A stretch of 64,000 bases of DNA from Sceloporus undulatus (Eukaryota; Chordata; Lepidosauria; Squamata; Phrynosomatidae), in NCBI RefSeq assembly GCF_019175285.1, contig NC_056527.1, positions 119,587,078 through 119,651,077 of the forward strand, in the 5' to 3' direction. The notes below the pieces were generated by a model. The model was given only the letters and a program-made list of their open reading frames with translations. It was not told where the DNA came from and ran no database searches. This document shows positions 39,000-50,500 of this stretch, piece after piece. The first letter of the stretch is position 1; every line of letters begins with the position of its first letter. The position numbers were made by a program, and so were the translations under genes.

Positions 39000-41900
39000 G
39001 GCCAGGGGTCACTGGGATGGGGGCCACTCCTGGGCTTGGCAAGGAGGAGGCGCAGGGGCGGCCCATGGCTGCCTTCTCTGGGGCACCCAAGACCTGCGAC
39101 TGGCGGAGGCGAGGAAGGCAAAGGGCCCTTCCTTTGGAGGGCACAGTTCAGGCTCTTGAAACAAGAAGAAGGACCCCCCCCTCTCCCTGCTGGCCCCCAT
39201 CTCTAGTTACAGGGTGCTCTCTGGGGAAGAAGAGAAAGGGAACTCTGAGCATGCTCTTGTGGCTTCCTTGGCATCTCCTGGCCCAGAGGGGGGCATTGGA
39301 GGGCAACAAACAGGCTTTTTTTGAGGGAGTCCAGAAAAACCCAGGCGGACTAGAAAGTGGGGTGGGGGCTTGGCCAACAAAAACGCCGGCCCTCTGTCCC
39401 CTTCCTGCCCCGAGGGCAACTTTCCCATTTTTTCGGGGGGGGGGGGTGGACATTCTTAGAAAGGGCATGACGTCTCTCTGGTTTTTGACCTCTTCTCTCT
39501 TTGAGGAGGAGGGTCCCTGGAGCCGGCGAGAGGGCCATTCAGGGGCAAAGGGGGGTGCCACCAGGGGACAAAAACCCCTCTGAGCTGCGGCCTTTTCGCC
39601 CCTCGTTACCCCCATTCCCTGCTCCCCTCTGGTCAGGGCACGGAAGGGGGTGTCTTGGAGGCCAGGGGCACCTGCAGAGCCCCCGGAAATCATCCAGCTG
39701 CACGGCTGGGCAGCGGGCATTCCGCCCTCGGGAGAGAGGGGGGTGGAGAGACTGGCACCTTGGTCCGCCCACCTTCTGGCCCCACACAAGTTGGAGAAGG
39801 AAGGAAAGAAGGAAGTTCGGAAGGAAGGCTGGAGGCGTCCGGGCGGAAGCCAGGGGCTGCGAAGGGCCAGAGCAGGTGCCCCCGCCCCATCCATTCCGCC
39901 GCCGCTTGGCACTTGGGGGGGGGCCCTCCCCGGAGTGCTTTTAGCCCCTTGGCAGCCCCGGAAAAGGCCCTCCGGAGCCCACGGAAGCCCTCCTTGCCCC
40001 CGTCTTTTTTTTTTGGGGGGGGTCCTAGTTGGTCAAAAGCGGGGACGGACGTGCGTCCAGGCTGGCGGCGGGGGGCTCCCATTATTGCCAGGCCTGCCCG
40101 TGGGGCTCTGATTCCGAGGGAAAACCTGGGAGGGAGGGGGCCCTGGACGCCTTTCCTCCTGGGACAGCCCCCCCCCTTCTCTCTCTCTCGGCGAGAGCTC
40201 TGCCTGGCCTCTGGCCCAGGGAGTCTTCTCGGGGCTCGGAGGGGCTGTTCGGCCGGCGCTCCCCTTCCGGACCCTGGGGCCTGCCGGTTGCCCTTCGGCC
40301 TCGGGCGGAGGAGGAGGAGGAGCTAACCTGGCGGAGGCCCCCGAGAGGCGAGCAGCCCCAGCAGCAGCAGCCCCAGGACTAGCCGCGGGGCCCGGGATAG
40401 GGCGCCCCTTCTTCCATGGGCCGGCCCCTGTTGCCGCCCGCGCCTCTCGAAAGCGGAACGGAGGAGGCGGAGGCGGAGGAGGAGCGCAAAGCCGTCCCCA
40501 CGCCCCTGGTACAGGCCTGGCTGCTCCCTCGGAGCTCTCCTATGGATTGCCATCGGGGGAACCCTCCGGAGCCCTGGCTGGACGGAGGCCCCTTCCGGGA
40601 CCTCTCTCCCTCCCTCCCTGCCCCTTTCGGTTGTGCCCTTCCTTCGGGGTTGTCCCTGGTGACCCCTCACCCTCCTCTTACTACGCTCCTGCCCCCAATA
40701 AAGGCCTTAGGGGGGGACAATAGGGGTCCCGAAGGGACGCCCTGCTGACTCCGGCTCTGCAAGGCTGGGCCCCAGGGAATGGCTCCTGCTCCGCTCGCTC
40801 GCTCGCTCGCTGGCCAGGCGCCGAGTAAGGGACGGGGGCCAAAGAAGTAACCGGGGCTTTGTCAGGCTGATTGGCCTTTGGACGGGAGCAGCCTTCCCTC
40901 CCACGGAGGGCCCAGGCGGACCGGAAGGAGGGTTCCAGTCCAATGGAGGACAAGCGAGAAAATGCCGGCAGGAGTAAGCCCAGGCTGGCTCCATGCCCGG
41001 GCGCCCTGGGATCTGCTAGTTGTTCTTGGCCTGAGAAAGAAGGCGAATTCTCCTCCCAAAGCCAGCTCCCAGGAGTCCACAGCAAGGAGCCAGGGCCGGC
41101 GGGAGAAACAGGGGGGCCAAAGCGCAGGACTCTGCAGCGGAAGCAGGGAAAACCCAGCGGCTGACTGATCGAGGGAGAAGAGCTGGGAGGAGCCATTCAG
41201 GGAAAGGGGGAAAGGGTAAATGAGAGATGGCTTTTCATTACACTTCACCACTGGAAGGAGAGGCAGACGAGGCAAGGAGGGCGAGCGAAGAAGGAGAAGG
41301 CCTCTCAGGATCGGAACACATTGTCGGCAATCCTCGAAAAGATTTTGGATCGAAGCAAGGACTGGGACTCTGGCAAGAGGAGCAGCCCTTGGGACAAGGC
41401 AGCAGCCGTAAGGCGCCAGTTGGCGGTGCTTCATGGCAGAGCGAGAGAGGCACAGCAGCATGCCTCTGGGCGGGGGGTTTGACTCTCGAGGCAGGAGAAG
41501 GCAGGAGGGGAGGGGGTCCGTCCGGGGATCTAACCACCGCAAGCGGAGACCATCGTCAGCGGACCTCAAAGCCAAACCGCAGCCGAAGAAAGCCAAGGGG
41601 GTTTCGGGGGGGGGGGTCAGATCAAGAATTGTCCAAACAGCCTCTCTGAAGTGAGCAAGCCGAGGAGGGAGCAGAGAGGACCCGTCCCCTCGACTTCTTT
41701 CTTCCCTTAGAGCCACAGGGCTTCTCTTCGGCCAAACTGGTTTTTGTCTTCATTGCATCCCCCAATTCCTTGGCTTCTCTTGACTATTCCTTTTCGACTG
41801 GCTCCTTCTTCCTCTCTTCTTTTCTTCTATTGATGATGATTCCTGCTTCCCCTGTTTTGCACCAAGTGCAACTTCATGGCCCTTTTCCATCTCTGGAGCC

Positions 41901-42840
41901 ATTATTCCCACTGATTAGGTTTTAAAAGGCTAGTTTTTCTCCTCCGTCTCTTTATCTGACTGATTCCTTCAGGCATATTTTGACTAATCTCAGATATAAA
42001 AGTGTGTCTACCACCAGAATATCAGTTATTTATTATCAGTTTGTTTGCATTTATTTCTTTCTATCGCCAATTTGCCCCCGGTTTCTCGTTCCGCCTTTCC
42101 CCCCTTCGTCCTCCGTTCCTTCCACTTGCAACCCTCTAATTATTATCCCAATTAATTATCTGGAAAAGGCAATCAAGAAAGTGGTGAAGGTTATTTGGGT
42201 TTGCAATGGAAGGAAGCTGAGGACGAAGAGGAAGAAGAAAGAGCCACGGGGCATATGATAAAGTGGGAGGTTTTAGAGGGTTTTGAAGAGAAAACATAGC
42301 CACGAGCACCTGGAGACAAAGTTACTACTCAACCAGAAGGGGTTCTTATTCGAATCCATTAAAATCCTGCTGTAACCCAAAGGCTTGCCGAGATTGGAAC
42401 ACCGTCTAAACATTAAAACGGTACACTCATTACAACTGCCCTATGTAAGAATAATCATCATCACAACAAGAATAAAAGAAACAATAGTACTTGCAATCAT
42501 TCAAGTATTGATAACACTTTTAAAACATAAGAGCAGTTAGGCCTTTTGGGCTCTGCTCTCATCCTCCTCCTCCTCCTACTTCATCCTCCATTGATGGGAG
42601 CCTGGGCTGGTTTTTGCTGGCCTTGTCCCACTGGGATCTGGTTCCTGCCATTCTCTCTGCAGACGGCCAGGCGGACGGAAGGGAGAAACGGACATTTCCT
42701 GGTGAGCTGGGGGCTGCCTGGGCAGAGAGCAGGAGTGTGTTGCCATGCCAGCCTCAGGGGCAGCATCAGATCAGAGGGCAAGCAATTACCCCCCCCCCAT
42801 TTGCTTTGCCTCTGGCTCCCAGAGTCCTGGGTCTGGGGTT
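39000..42840. other. GC-rich region without an assigned gene
   Basis: CpG-rich around 40.1-41.6 kb, with a short GCTC microsatellite at 40,791-40,813, then AT-richer from 41.8 kb. Long frames occur on both strands but show no family features; apart from the two candidate exons listed separately, nothing can be supported. Confidence 0.35.
40331..40428 (-). CDS. Candidate first exon with signal-peptide-like leucine run
   Basis: The minus strand reads RRGALSRAPRLVLGLLLLGL, then LASRGPPPG, before a CAG/GTTAGC donor near 40,330: a basic stretch, a Leu/Gly hydrophobic core and a small-residue end, typical of a signal peptide. The nearest ATG (40,426-40,428) is one base out of this frame in a G run, so either the start is further upstream or the base count is wrong. 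Surroundings are CpG-rich. Could be the 5' exon for 38,841-38,964. Confidence 0.25.
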
Positions 42841-42849
42841 CCGCCTCTC

Positions 42850-45800
42850 TTCCATGAGCAAAGGCATGGGGAGAGGGATGGGGGAGGGAGTAGGAGGAAG
42901 GAAAGGAGGAAGGGGAGGGGAGGGAAAGGGAGCGGGGGCGGGGGAAAGGGAAAGGGGAGGAAAGGGAAAAGAAGGGGGACGGGGGAAGAGGTGAAGAGAA
43001 GAAGGGGGAAGGAAAGAAAAACGGCAGGCGGAGGGAGGGAAAGAATGGAGGAAGCAATTAGGGGAGGGCGGGAGGGTGGATGGAAGAAATCGGGGAGAGG
43101 GAGGGGAGGGAGGAGGCACGCGGAAGGGAATAATGATGGCAAGAAAGACGGAGGAGGGAAGGAAAGACGGAAGAAGGAGGAAGGACGGAGAGACGGAAAG
43201 ACAGAGGAACGAAGGATGGAGGGAGGGAGGGCCCGCGGGTGAGGGAGGGGGAGGGATTTCAGGTGTAGGAGGAAGAAAGAGGTCACGAGAGGGAGATGTG
43301 ACGAGGGAGCAGGAGGGCAAGGCAGAAAGGACGGAAGGAAGGGAAAGAAGTAAGACAGAAGGAAGGAATGGAGGGAAGAAGAAGAAAGAAGAAAGGAACT
43401 AACGAGGCGGGAGAGAGGGTAGGGCGGAAGGAAAGAAAAAAAGAAAGAAAGAAAGTAAGTGGTGAATCGAAAGGACAGGCGGGGAGGGAGGATTGGAACA
43501 GGGAGGAGGGGAAAACAGATACCAGAAAGAAAAAAGAAGGGGAAGGAAGAAAAGGAGAACGAAAGAAAGAGGGACGAGAGGGAGGGAGGGAGGAGAGAGA
43601 AGCAAGGAAAGGCAGGAAGGAAGAGTAGCAAGGAACGGGAAGAAAGGAGGTGGTCGAAGGGAAGGGAGGACGGGAAAGTAAGAAAGAGGGAAGGAAATGA
43701 TGGAAAAAGAAAGACAAAAAGAAGAAGGGGGAGTAGGAAGGAGGAGGGAAAGCAGGAGGAAAAGAGGGGAGGGATGAAAGAGAAAGAATGAGCAAAGGAG
43801 AGAAAGGAGGGACGACGGAAGGAAAGGAGGGAGGGAGGAAAGACGCGTAGGAAAGAGAGGGAGGGAAGGAAGAGGAGAGGGGGGAGGAAGGGGGAAGGGA
43901 GTAAGGACAAAAGCAACGGAAAGAGGGAACGGGAATGAAGGAACGAAGGGAAGGACGGAGGATGGAATGATAATGATAGAAAGAGGAAGGACGCAAGAAG
44001 AGAGGAAAGGACGGTGGTTAGAACGGGAGGACAGAGGGGAACGAAAGGAAGAGAAGGAAGGATGGACGCAAGGAAAGAAAGGAAGTAGGACGGAAAAAGG
44101 AGGGGGGGAAGGTGATAGGCGGGAGGGGGGGGGGAATGGAAGTAAAAAAGGAAGGACGGAATGAGGGGGAAGGAATGTGATGGATGGGAGGAGAAGAGAG
44201 GCAGGAGAAAAAAAGAAAGAAAGAAAAGAAATAAAGAAAAAAGAGAAGGAGGAGGGGAGGGGCAGGGGAGGGAGGCAGGATGGATATTTTTCAGAGGGAT
44301 GAGGAAAGGGAAGGAGAAATGCTTGGATGGAATAAGAGGGAGGGAGGGGATGGAAAGGATTAGGATTGGAAAGGGGAGGATGGAGAGGAGGAGGAGGAAG
44401 AAGGCTGGACGGGGATGGGGAAAAGATTTTGGGTTTGGAGAAGGGAGGCGAGGCAAAACAGGGGAGGAAGGATGGAAGGGGAAGAGGAGAAAGGAACGGA
44501 GGGAAGGAAGGGGGAGGATGGAACGGAAGGAAGTAGGGGAGGGCGTGAAAGAGGGACAAAGAAAAAGGAAGGAACGGGAAGGGGCAAGGAAGGAGGGGAA
44601 AGGAAAGGAAAGGATCGGGAGGAAAGGAAAGGAAGGAGGAAGGAATGGAAAGGGGAGGAGAGGAAGGGAAGACGGATGGTACTAAGAAGGAGGGAGAGGG
44701 GAGGGGGGAGGACAGGATGGAGGGAGGGAGGACATGGGATGGAAGGGAGGGGGGGGAGGAGGAGGGCGGGAGGGAGGGAGGCGGAAAGGAAAGGAAGGAA
44801 AAAGGAAGGGGAAGGCAAAAAGGGAATGAAAAGGACGGATGCGACGGGGAAGGAAAAGGAAGGCAAGTAGAGTAGTAGTAGAAAGTTTAGGAAAGTAGAA
44901 TAAGTGAAAGGAGGAGGCCGGAAAGGGGAAGGAAAGAGAGGAAAAAGGATGGAAAGGGGAAAGGTTATTTACGGATGGAAGGGGAAAAATGAAAGGCAAG
45001 GCGGAAGGCCGTATAAGTCGAAAAGAGTAGAAGTGTAGTAGAGTAGAAAGAGTTAGAATAGTAGAAGTAGAAAGGAAGGGAGGGAGGAGGGAAGTAGTAG
45101 TAGAGTAGATAGAGTAGAGCTAGAAAGGAAGAAATTGTTTAGAAAGGAAGGGAGGAAGGGAGGATGGGAAGAGCATGAGGAAGCGGAACACGAAGAAGGG
45201 AAACAAGGGAAGGAAGGAAGGAACAAGAAAGAAAGAACTAAGGGGGAGGTGAGTAGGAGGGGGGAGGGAGGGAAGGGAGGGGCGAGGGAAAAAGAAGCCA
45301 GGGACGTGGTAGGAAGGAAGGAAAGCTTTGAAGGGAAGGACGGCAGGAAGGACGGAAGGCATGGAGGATGGGTAGAGAGAGAAGGGAGGACAGGAAGGAG
45401 GTTTAAAGGAAGGAAAACAAGGAAAAGAGAAACTAAGGGAAGAAGGAGGGTGGGAAGAAGAAGGGAGAAGGAGGGGAGGCAAAGGGAAAAGAAGGAAACC
45501 CAAGGGAAGGAGGAAAAGAAGGAAGGAAACACAGACGGAAGGAGGAGGAAGGAAGGAAGAGGAAGAAGGAAAGGAGGCAATAGGGAAGCGAAAGAGGGGA
45601 CAGAAGGGGAAGAGGAAGGACGTAAGGGAAGCAAGAGGAAGAAGGCAGAGAAGGGAAGAAAGGTTAGTGGAAGGAGTAGTGTGCGAAAAAAGGGAAGGCA
45701 GGAGGGAAAGAAGCATCGAAAGGAAGGGCTGAGGGAGGATGGAAAGAGGGGAGAAAAGGAGGAGAAGCGAACGGAAGGGAGGGAAGAGGGAAGGGAGGGA

Positions 45801-46850
45801 AAGAAGGAAGCAAGGGAAGGACGCAAGGAAGAGAAGAAGGAAGGATGGAAGGAAGGAAAGGAAAGAGGGTGGTAGAAAAGGGAGGGATGGAGGGAAGGGA
45901 AGTAGGAAGTAAGGAAAGAAAGACGGGAAAGAGGGAAGAGAAGGGAAGGAACACAAAGAGATAGGAAGGAGGGCAGGAATGATAGAAAGAAGGGACTATC
46001 AAGAAGAGAGCAAGGAATGTGGTTAGAAATGGAAGGGAAGGAAAGGAAGGGAAGGGAGAAGTAAGAGAGACAGGAAGGAAGAAGGGCCGGACGCAAGGAG
46101 AGAGAAGGAGGAAAGGAGGGCAGGTTTGGTAGAAAAGGGAGGGCAGGGGGAGGGAGGAAAAAAAGGGAGGGGGGACGTTAGGAAGGAAGGAATGAGGGAA
46201 GGAGGGGAGAGAGGAAGAGAAAGAAAGAATAAAGAAAGAAAGAAAGAAAGATAAGGAATGAAAGGAGGGGGAATGAACAGAAATGAAAGGATTGAAAGAA
46301 ACGACCGAGGAATAGGAAGGAAGAAAGGACAGGAAGGAAGGGCACTTAAAAGGTAAGACCGGGCATGAGGGAGAAGGAAGGAAGGAACAAGATAAGAGGG
46401 AAGGAAATAAAGAAAGAAGAGAAGGAAGGAGGACGGAAGGCACGAAAGAAAAGAGATAAAGAAGAAATGAAGGAGAAGAAAGAAAGGTGGAAAGAAAGAG
46501 GAAGAGAAAGAAAAGGACAAGAGAAAGAAGAAAGAGAAAGGAGGGACGAAGAGGATGGAAGGAGGAAGAAGGGGTGAGGGAAAGTAAAAGGCAATGAAAT
46601 AAAGCAAGGAAGGGAGGAAAGGGAAGGAGAAGGAAAACCAGAGGAGCCGGAGAGGACAAAGGGAGATGAAGGAGGAATAATGGAGGAAGGGAGGAAGAGG
46701 AATGGAAAAGAGGGGGGAGGAAGGAAAAGCGGGACTGGAAAAGGATGGGGAGGATAGAGGAAAGGAAACGAAGGGGAGAGGAGAGGGAAGGGAGGGAAAG
46801 AAGGGGAACGAAAGGGGGGAAGGGGGAGACAGGAGGGGCTTCTGTGAGTC
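42850..46850 (+). repeat. Four-kilobase homopurine tract (degenerate GGAA/GAAA)
   Basis: For about 4 kb the plus strand is almost only A and G, built of degenerate GGAA, GAAA, GGGA and AAGG units with scattered single C or T. The interior stretch at 44,870-45,130 shifts to GTA/GTAGA units. No period longer than 4 is obvious. All long frames here are low-complexity shadows. Confidence 0.95.
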
Positions 46851-46954
46851 TGGCCGACTGACCAGCAGTGGCAGGAAAGGAGGGTGATGGTGGACGGGGG
46901 CTGATGGGAGATTGTAGTCATGTCTTCCTCTCACTCCCTCCCTCTGGCTTCTTC

Positions 46955-47060
46955 TTGGCAGAGCCGGGATTTGAACCCAGCCAGCGCTCAAAGCACCCAG
47001 CTGGACTCTGGAGTGGAAACCTCAGAGCTTCCATCCAGACGCGGGCTTTGGCTTGCTAGC
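46955..47060. mobile_element. Possible SINE remnant
   Basis: 'cagagccgggatttgaaccc' resembles the B-box region of the tRNA-like SINE; the remainder is too diverged to confirm. Confidence 0.3.
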
Positions 47061-48975
47061 ACTCTCCATCACTGGAACCTGGGGCAGGTGGCTCAATGTG
47101 GATGGGACATTTTACCCTGGGGGAACTGGGATTATCCCACACCAAAGGGGACATGGAAATATCCGCACCCCAGGCGTTCCGCGTGGCGGGCAGCGTGGGA
47201 AGGCCGCTCGATGGCATCCTGCCTTTGCCCAGAGCAGCGGTAGGCTGGAGAGGAGTCTTTCTGTGGGCCTTTGCAGACCTTGGCTGTAGGGCTGGGGAAT
47301 GGAGAGGTTCCTTTCGGGGCGGAGCAAGCCACGGCGCGTGTGGCAAGCCACGGTCTTTCAGTCCTGGGAGGGGGGGGGATAGGAGAGAGCCTTTTAGCCG
47401 TGTTGTCTTCTTTTGAAGGGAAGGCCATCCCCCAAGAGAAGAGAGAGAGAGAGAAGGCGAGAGAGAGGGAGGAGGAAGAGAAACCGGGTACTCCACCGCA
47501 TTTCATCTGGGGTTGAATGAAGACAGGACATCATTTTGTGCATCGGTTCAGCCTCTGAGCAAGATTGCCAAAGATGATTTTAATTGCTTCCCTGCAGGGA
47601 AAGAGAGAGGGAACGAAAAGAGAGTGGTTCAGGGGCTGGTTTTTGTTATCCCTGCATCAGCCCGCACTGGCCACTCCTGCCCCAGCCCTGCCTTGCAGCC
47701 ACTTAACCTGGAACAGGTACATTTTAGGCTTCCTGCTTGGTCCCCTGCTTCTTGGGTTCGAAGTGGCTGACCAAGCTTGTTGGTCAGGGCCACAAAAGTG
47801 GCCACGGACAAGCAGTTTCGTTCAGGCTCTTGATGTCGCCGTTGTCCCTTACAATGGCCCTGATCCTTTGCGCGCCTCATCTGAGGGAGAGAAGCAGGTT
47901 TTCCTTGGTCAACAACCCAGAGAAGGCAGGGCCACCCACCATGGTAAATACGTTGGGTTTCTTGCCTTTGCGGTATTGAGCACGCGAGGGTCAGCCCCTT
48001 TACTTTAGCCAAAGGGCCAGTTCCTCGCTGTCCTGGACTCGATTCCACTCAGCGTGACAATGACAACTCATCCAGGCACCTGCCAAGGCTACACTATGGG
48101 TGAAGCAAAGACCCGCCTTACATGAGTTTATCCACAGGCCATAGAGAAAGGGAAGGAGAGCCAATGGTGCATCCCTGCCGGACCCCAGACCCCAGGCGGG
48201 GAAATGGGCCGCATCCTGGGAGTTATTTTTTTCTTTCTTTTTTTTTTTCTTTGTTTTTTTTTCTTTTTTGAAGCCACTACGTTTTTCTGATTTCAAGAAC
48301 GCTCCAGCATCAGGTCCATGCGCTGGATTGCAAGCCATCTGCTGAGACCTCTTCTTTTCTTTGAAGGACGTGTTGAATTCTGTGCACCTGAGATTGTAAA
48401 AGTCGTCCTCTGTCTGCCAGGAGGGAAGAAGACAGCAGAGGGAACGGAGGGGTGACTCCGTTGGATCTGGGACAAGCCTTGGGAAAACCGATGTCCTGCC
48501 TTCCTTCCTATCAGGGCTCGGTCTCTTACATGTGGGTTTTGGGTTGGATCCATTTTAAAAAGGAGGGGTGGGGAGGGAACCTATTGTCTCTCAAAGGTTT
48601 CACTGCTCATTGGTTTCCACGCTTACCTTTGGTCTCAGAAAGATACGCTGCATCAAGAATTCCCAGACCATTATATTAGGAAGCCACTGCAGGGGCTTGG
48701 AGAAGCGTCAAAGCAAACTGTTTCCCAAAACCCACAACAGCGGCCTTTTTAAGGAGCGGAGCCTCTAGCTTCCGACCACATGGCTGACTTGACTAAAGGA
48801 GGGTTAACAAAACCCCAATGACGGATATACCAAAACCAGAGAGAGGGATTAGCTGAAGAGAGAGAGAATCCTTGCTCCTGGTTTCCTTACAGACAGTTGA
48901 CAGAGCGGAGAGGTCAGAACGGCCCACAAATGATGAGGGTTTTCGAGACAAGTTTGCCTTTTGAAGATTGAACAA
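47061..48975. other. Unassigned DNA
   Basis: No gene recognised. A T-rich tract occurs at 48,229-48,270. Confidence 0.4.
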
Positions 48976-48979
48976 AAAA

Positions 48980-49225
48980 ACAGGGATCTAAAAAAATAAT
49001 AGCCAATGATATCAAAAATTTACTAAAATTAGCCAATGCGCAGAGAAGGAATCAAAGAAAAATATGAACAAATAGACTCCTCAACAACGTGGGGCATCAT
49101 ATTAAACCTGAAGAGTAGAAGATCTAGGGAATAAAGATCTAAAAGCCATTTTTTATAAGCTTCTCTCTTTTATGTCCACCCAAGAATTGCTAAAATTTCA
49201 AAAAAATACAAAAGATCATTTTGAA
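48980..49225 (+). mobile_element. Possible L1 LINE ORF2 fragment
   Basis: AT-rich. A broken frame reads LLKFQKNTKDHFEICL near 49,190-49,240, similar to the L1 ORF2 C-terminal pattern (xKIYKNTxxxCWKC). Weak. Confidence 0.35.
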
Positions 49226-49390
49226 ATATGCTTATATAATATATTTGCCACCCTATATCTATATGTGGTGTGTGTCGTTGTGTGTATATATAATATGGAT
49301 GGATGTATATACACACCACCCACACCCTCCATTATACAGTATAATATATCTATACACACCCACACCCCAATTCATATATAGCTATTTACA

Positions 49391-49431
49391 TACACACACA
49401 CAACACACACACACACACACACACACACACC
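49391..49431 (+). repeat. (CA)n microsatellite
   Basis: About twenty CA units following an AT/CA-rich stretch from 49,250. Confidence 0.9.
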
Positions 49432-50448
49432 CATATTATGATGGCAATGTTGACAACTAAAACATTCTGGAAATCAGCACATGACGGGCTTGCAATTACT
49501 AGCCTGGTTGTGACTGTTCAACGTTCCTCTCTGATAACCCAGAGCCTCCAACCAGAGGGACACTGGCCAAAGGTTGAAGGCCTTTGCTTAGGTGAAAATT
49601 CTGATCCCTGCATGGCTACTTGCAGGGAAGTTTATCTAAAATGGAGTTGTTTTTTAATTCAGGGCAACCCTCCAGTTGTGCTAGACACAGCTCTGCTGAA
49701 ATGGAAAGGAATGATGGGAGATGCAGTCAAGCCACATTCTGGAAAGGCACCCACTCATTTTACACTGAAGCACAGGTGGACGTAATCCATTGCTTATGCA
49801 CAATGCACATTTTTCTTCTAAATGATTTCATTCTATCTCTTTCATGTTGGCTTCTTTACCGAGGTGGATGATCGAATTCCCTCAAACTAGACTCCGCTTG
49901 TTCTTTATGTGTTTCTTGGACCACAATCCCATCAGCCCTAACCAATGGCAAGGAAAAATGGGCACTGGAAATTGGCGTTGCCCCTCTCACTTAAACTAGG
50001 AATCTCAATGGACAGTGTGGGGAACCTTATAACCCCAAACAAACCCCCAGCCATCCACCACCTGGCTCTATGCACAAGTGCTATGGGAGTGGCAGTCCCA
50101 ACCCACTTTTAGGAATTGCAAGTAGTCAGCCTTCCACGTGATGCTCAAGTCATAGGTTCTGGCCTGGGCCTTTTGCCGAATGCAAGCAAGAAAACAGATA
50201 AACTCCGGTGATTATAACAAGAGGCTGGAAAGAAGCCCTCTCCAGTAGATGCCAGTCAACAGAACATTTAATTGCCACAGTCCATACTAACTTTTCACAT
50301 TTAGAACAGCCATTTTTTAAAAAAGAAAGAATGTCTTTATCCCCATCAATGCAAACTTTTTAAAAAACAGAAATGCAGAGGAAGCGGGGTTCCAGTACCT
50401 GGAAAAGCCTACCCACCCTTTGCAAATATTATTTAAAAGGCCCTTTTC

Positions 50449-50476
<28 letters not shown>
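50449..50476 (+). repeat. Poly-T run of 28
   Basis: Uninterrupted T run just downstream of the terminal exon of the gene at 50,501-54,544. Confidence 0.9.
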
Positions 50477-50480
<4 letters not shown>

Positions 50481-50500
50481 ACCATGGAACAGATTTAGAA

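Noticed and set aside
38726-39583. A 285-codon plus-strand frame starting MFSSWKSEPPNERTRNEWVQ
   Set aside because: The NEWVQ string recalls a chemokine end, but it starts at the edge of the DIRS-like element, has no cysteines in the right places and degenerates into low-complexity sequence.
40862-41716. A 284-codon minus-strand frame
   Set aside because: CpG-rich sequence with few stops on both strands; no recognisable domain, and overlapping frames of similar quality exist.
42786-44456. A 556-codon open frame on the minus strand, and similar long frames to 46,991
   Set aside because: They are Ser/Pro/Leu/Phe low-complexity translations of the homopurine tract, where stop codons are rare by composition. 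No start context, domains or splice signals.
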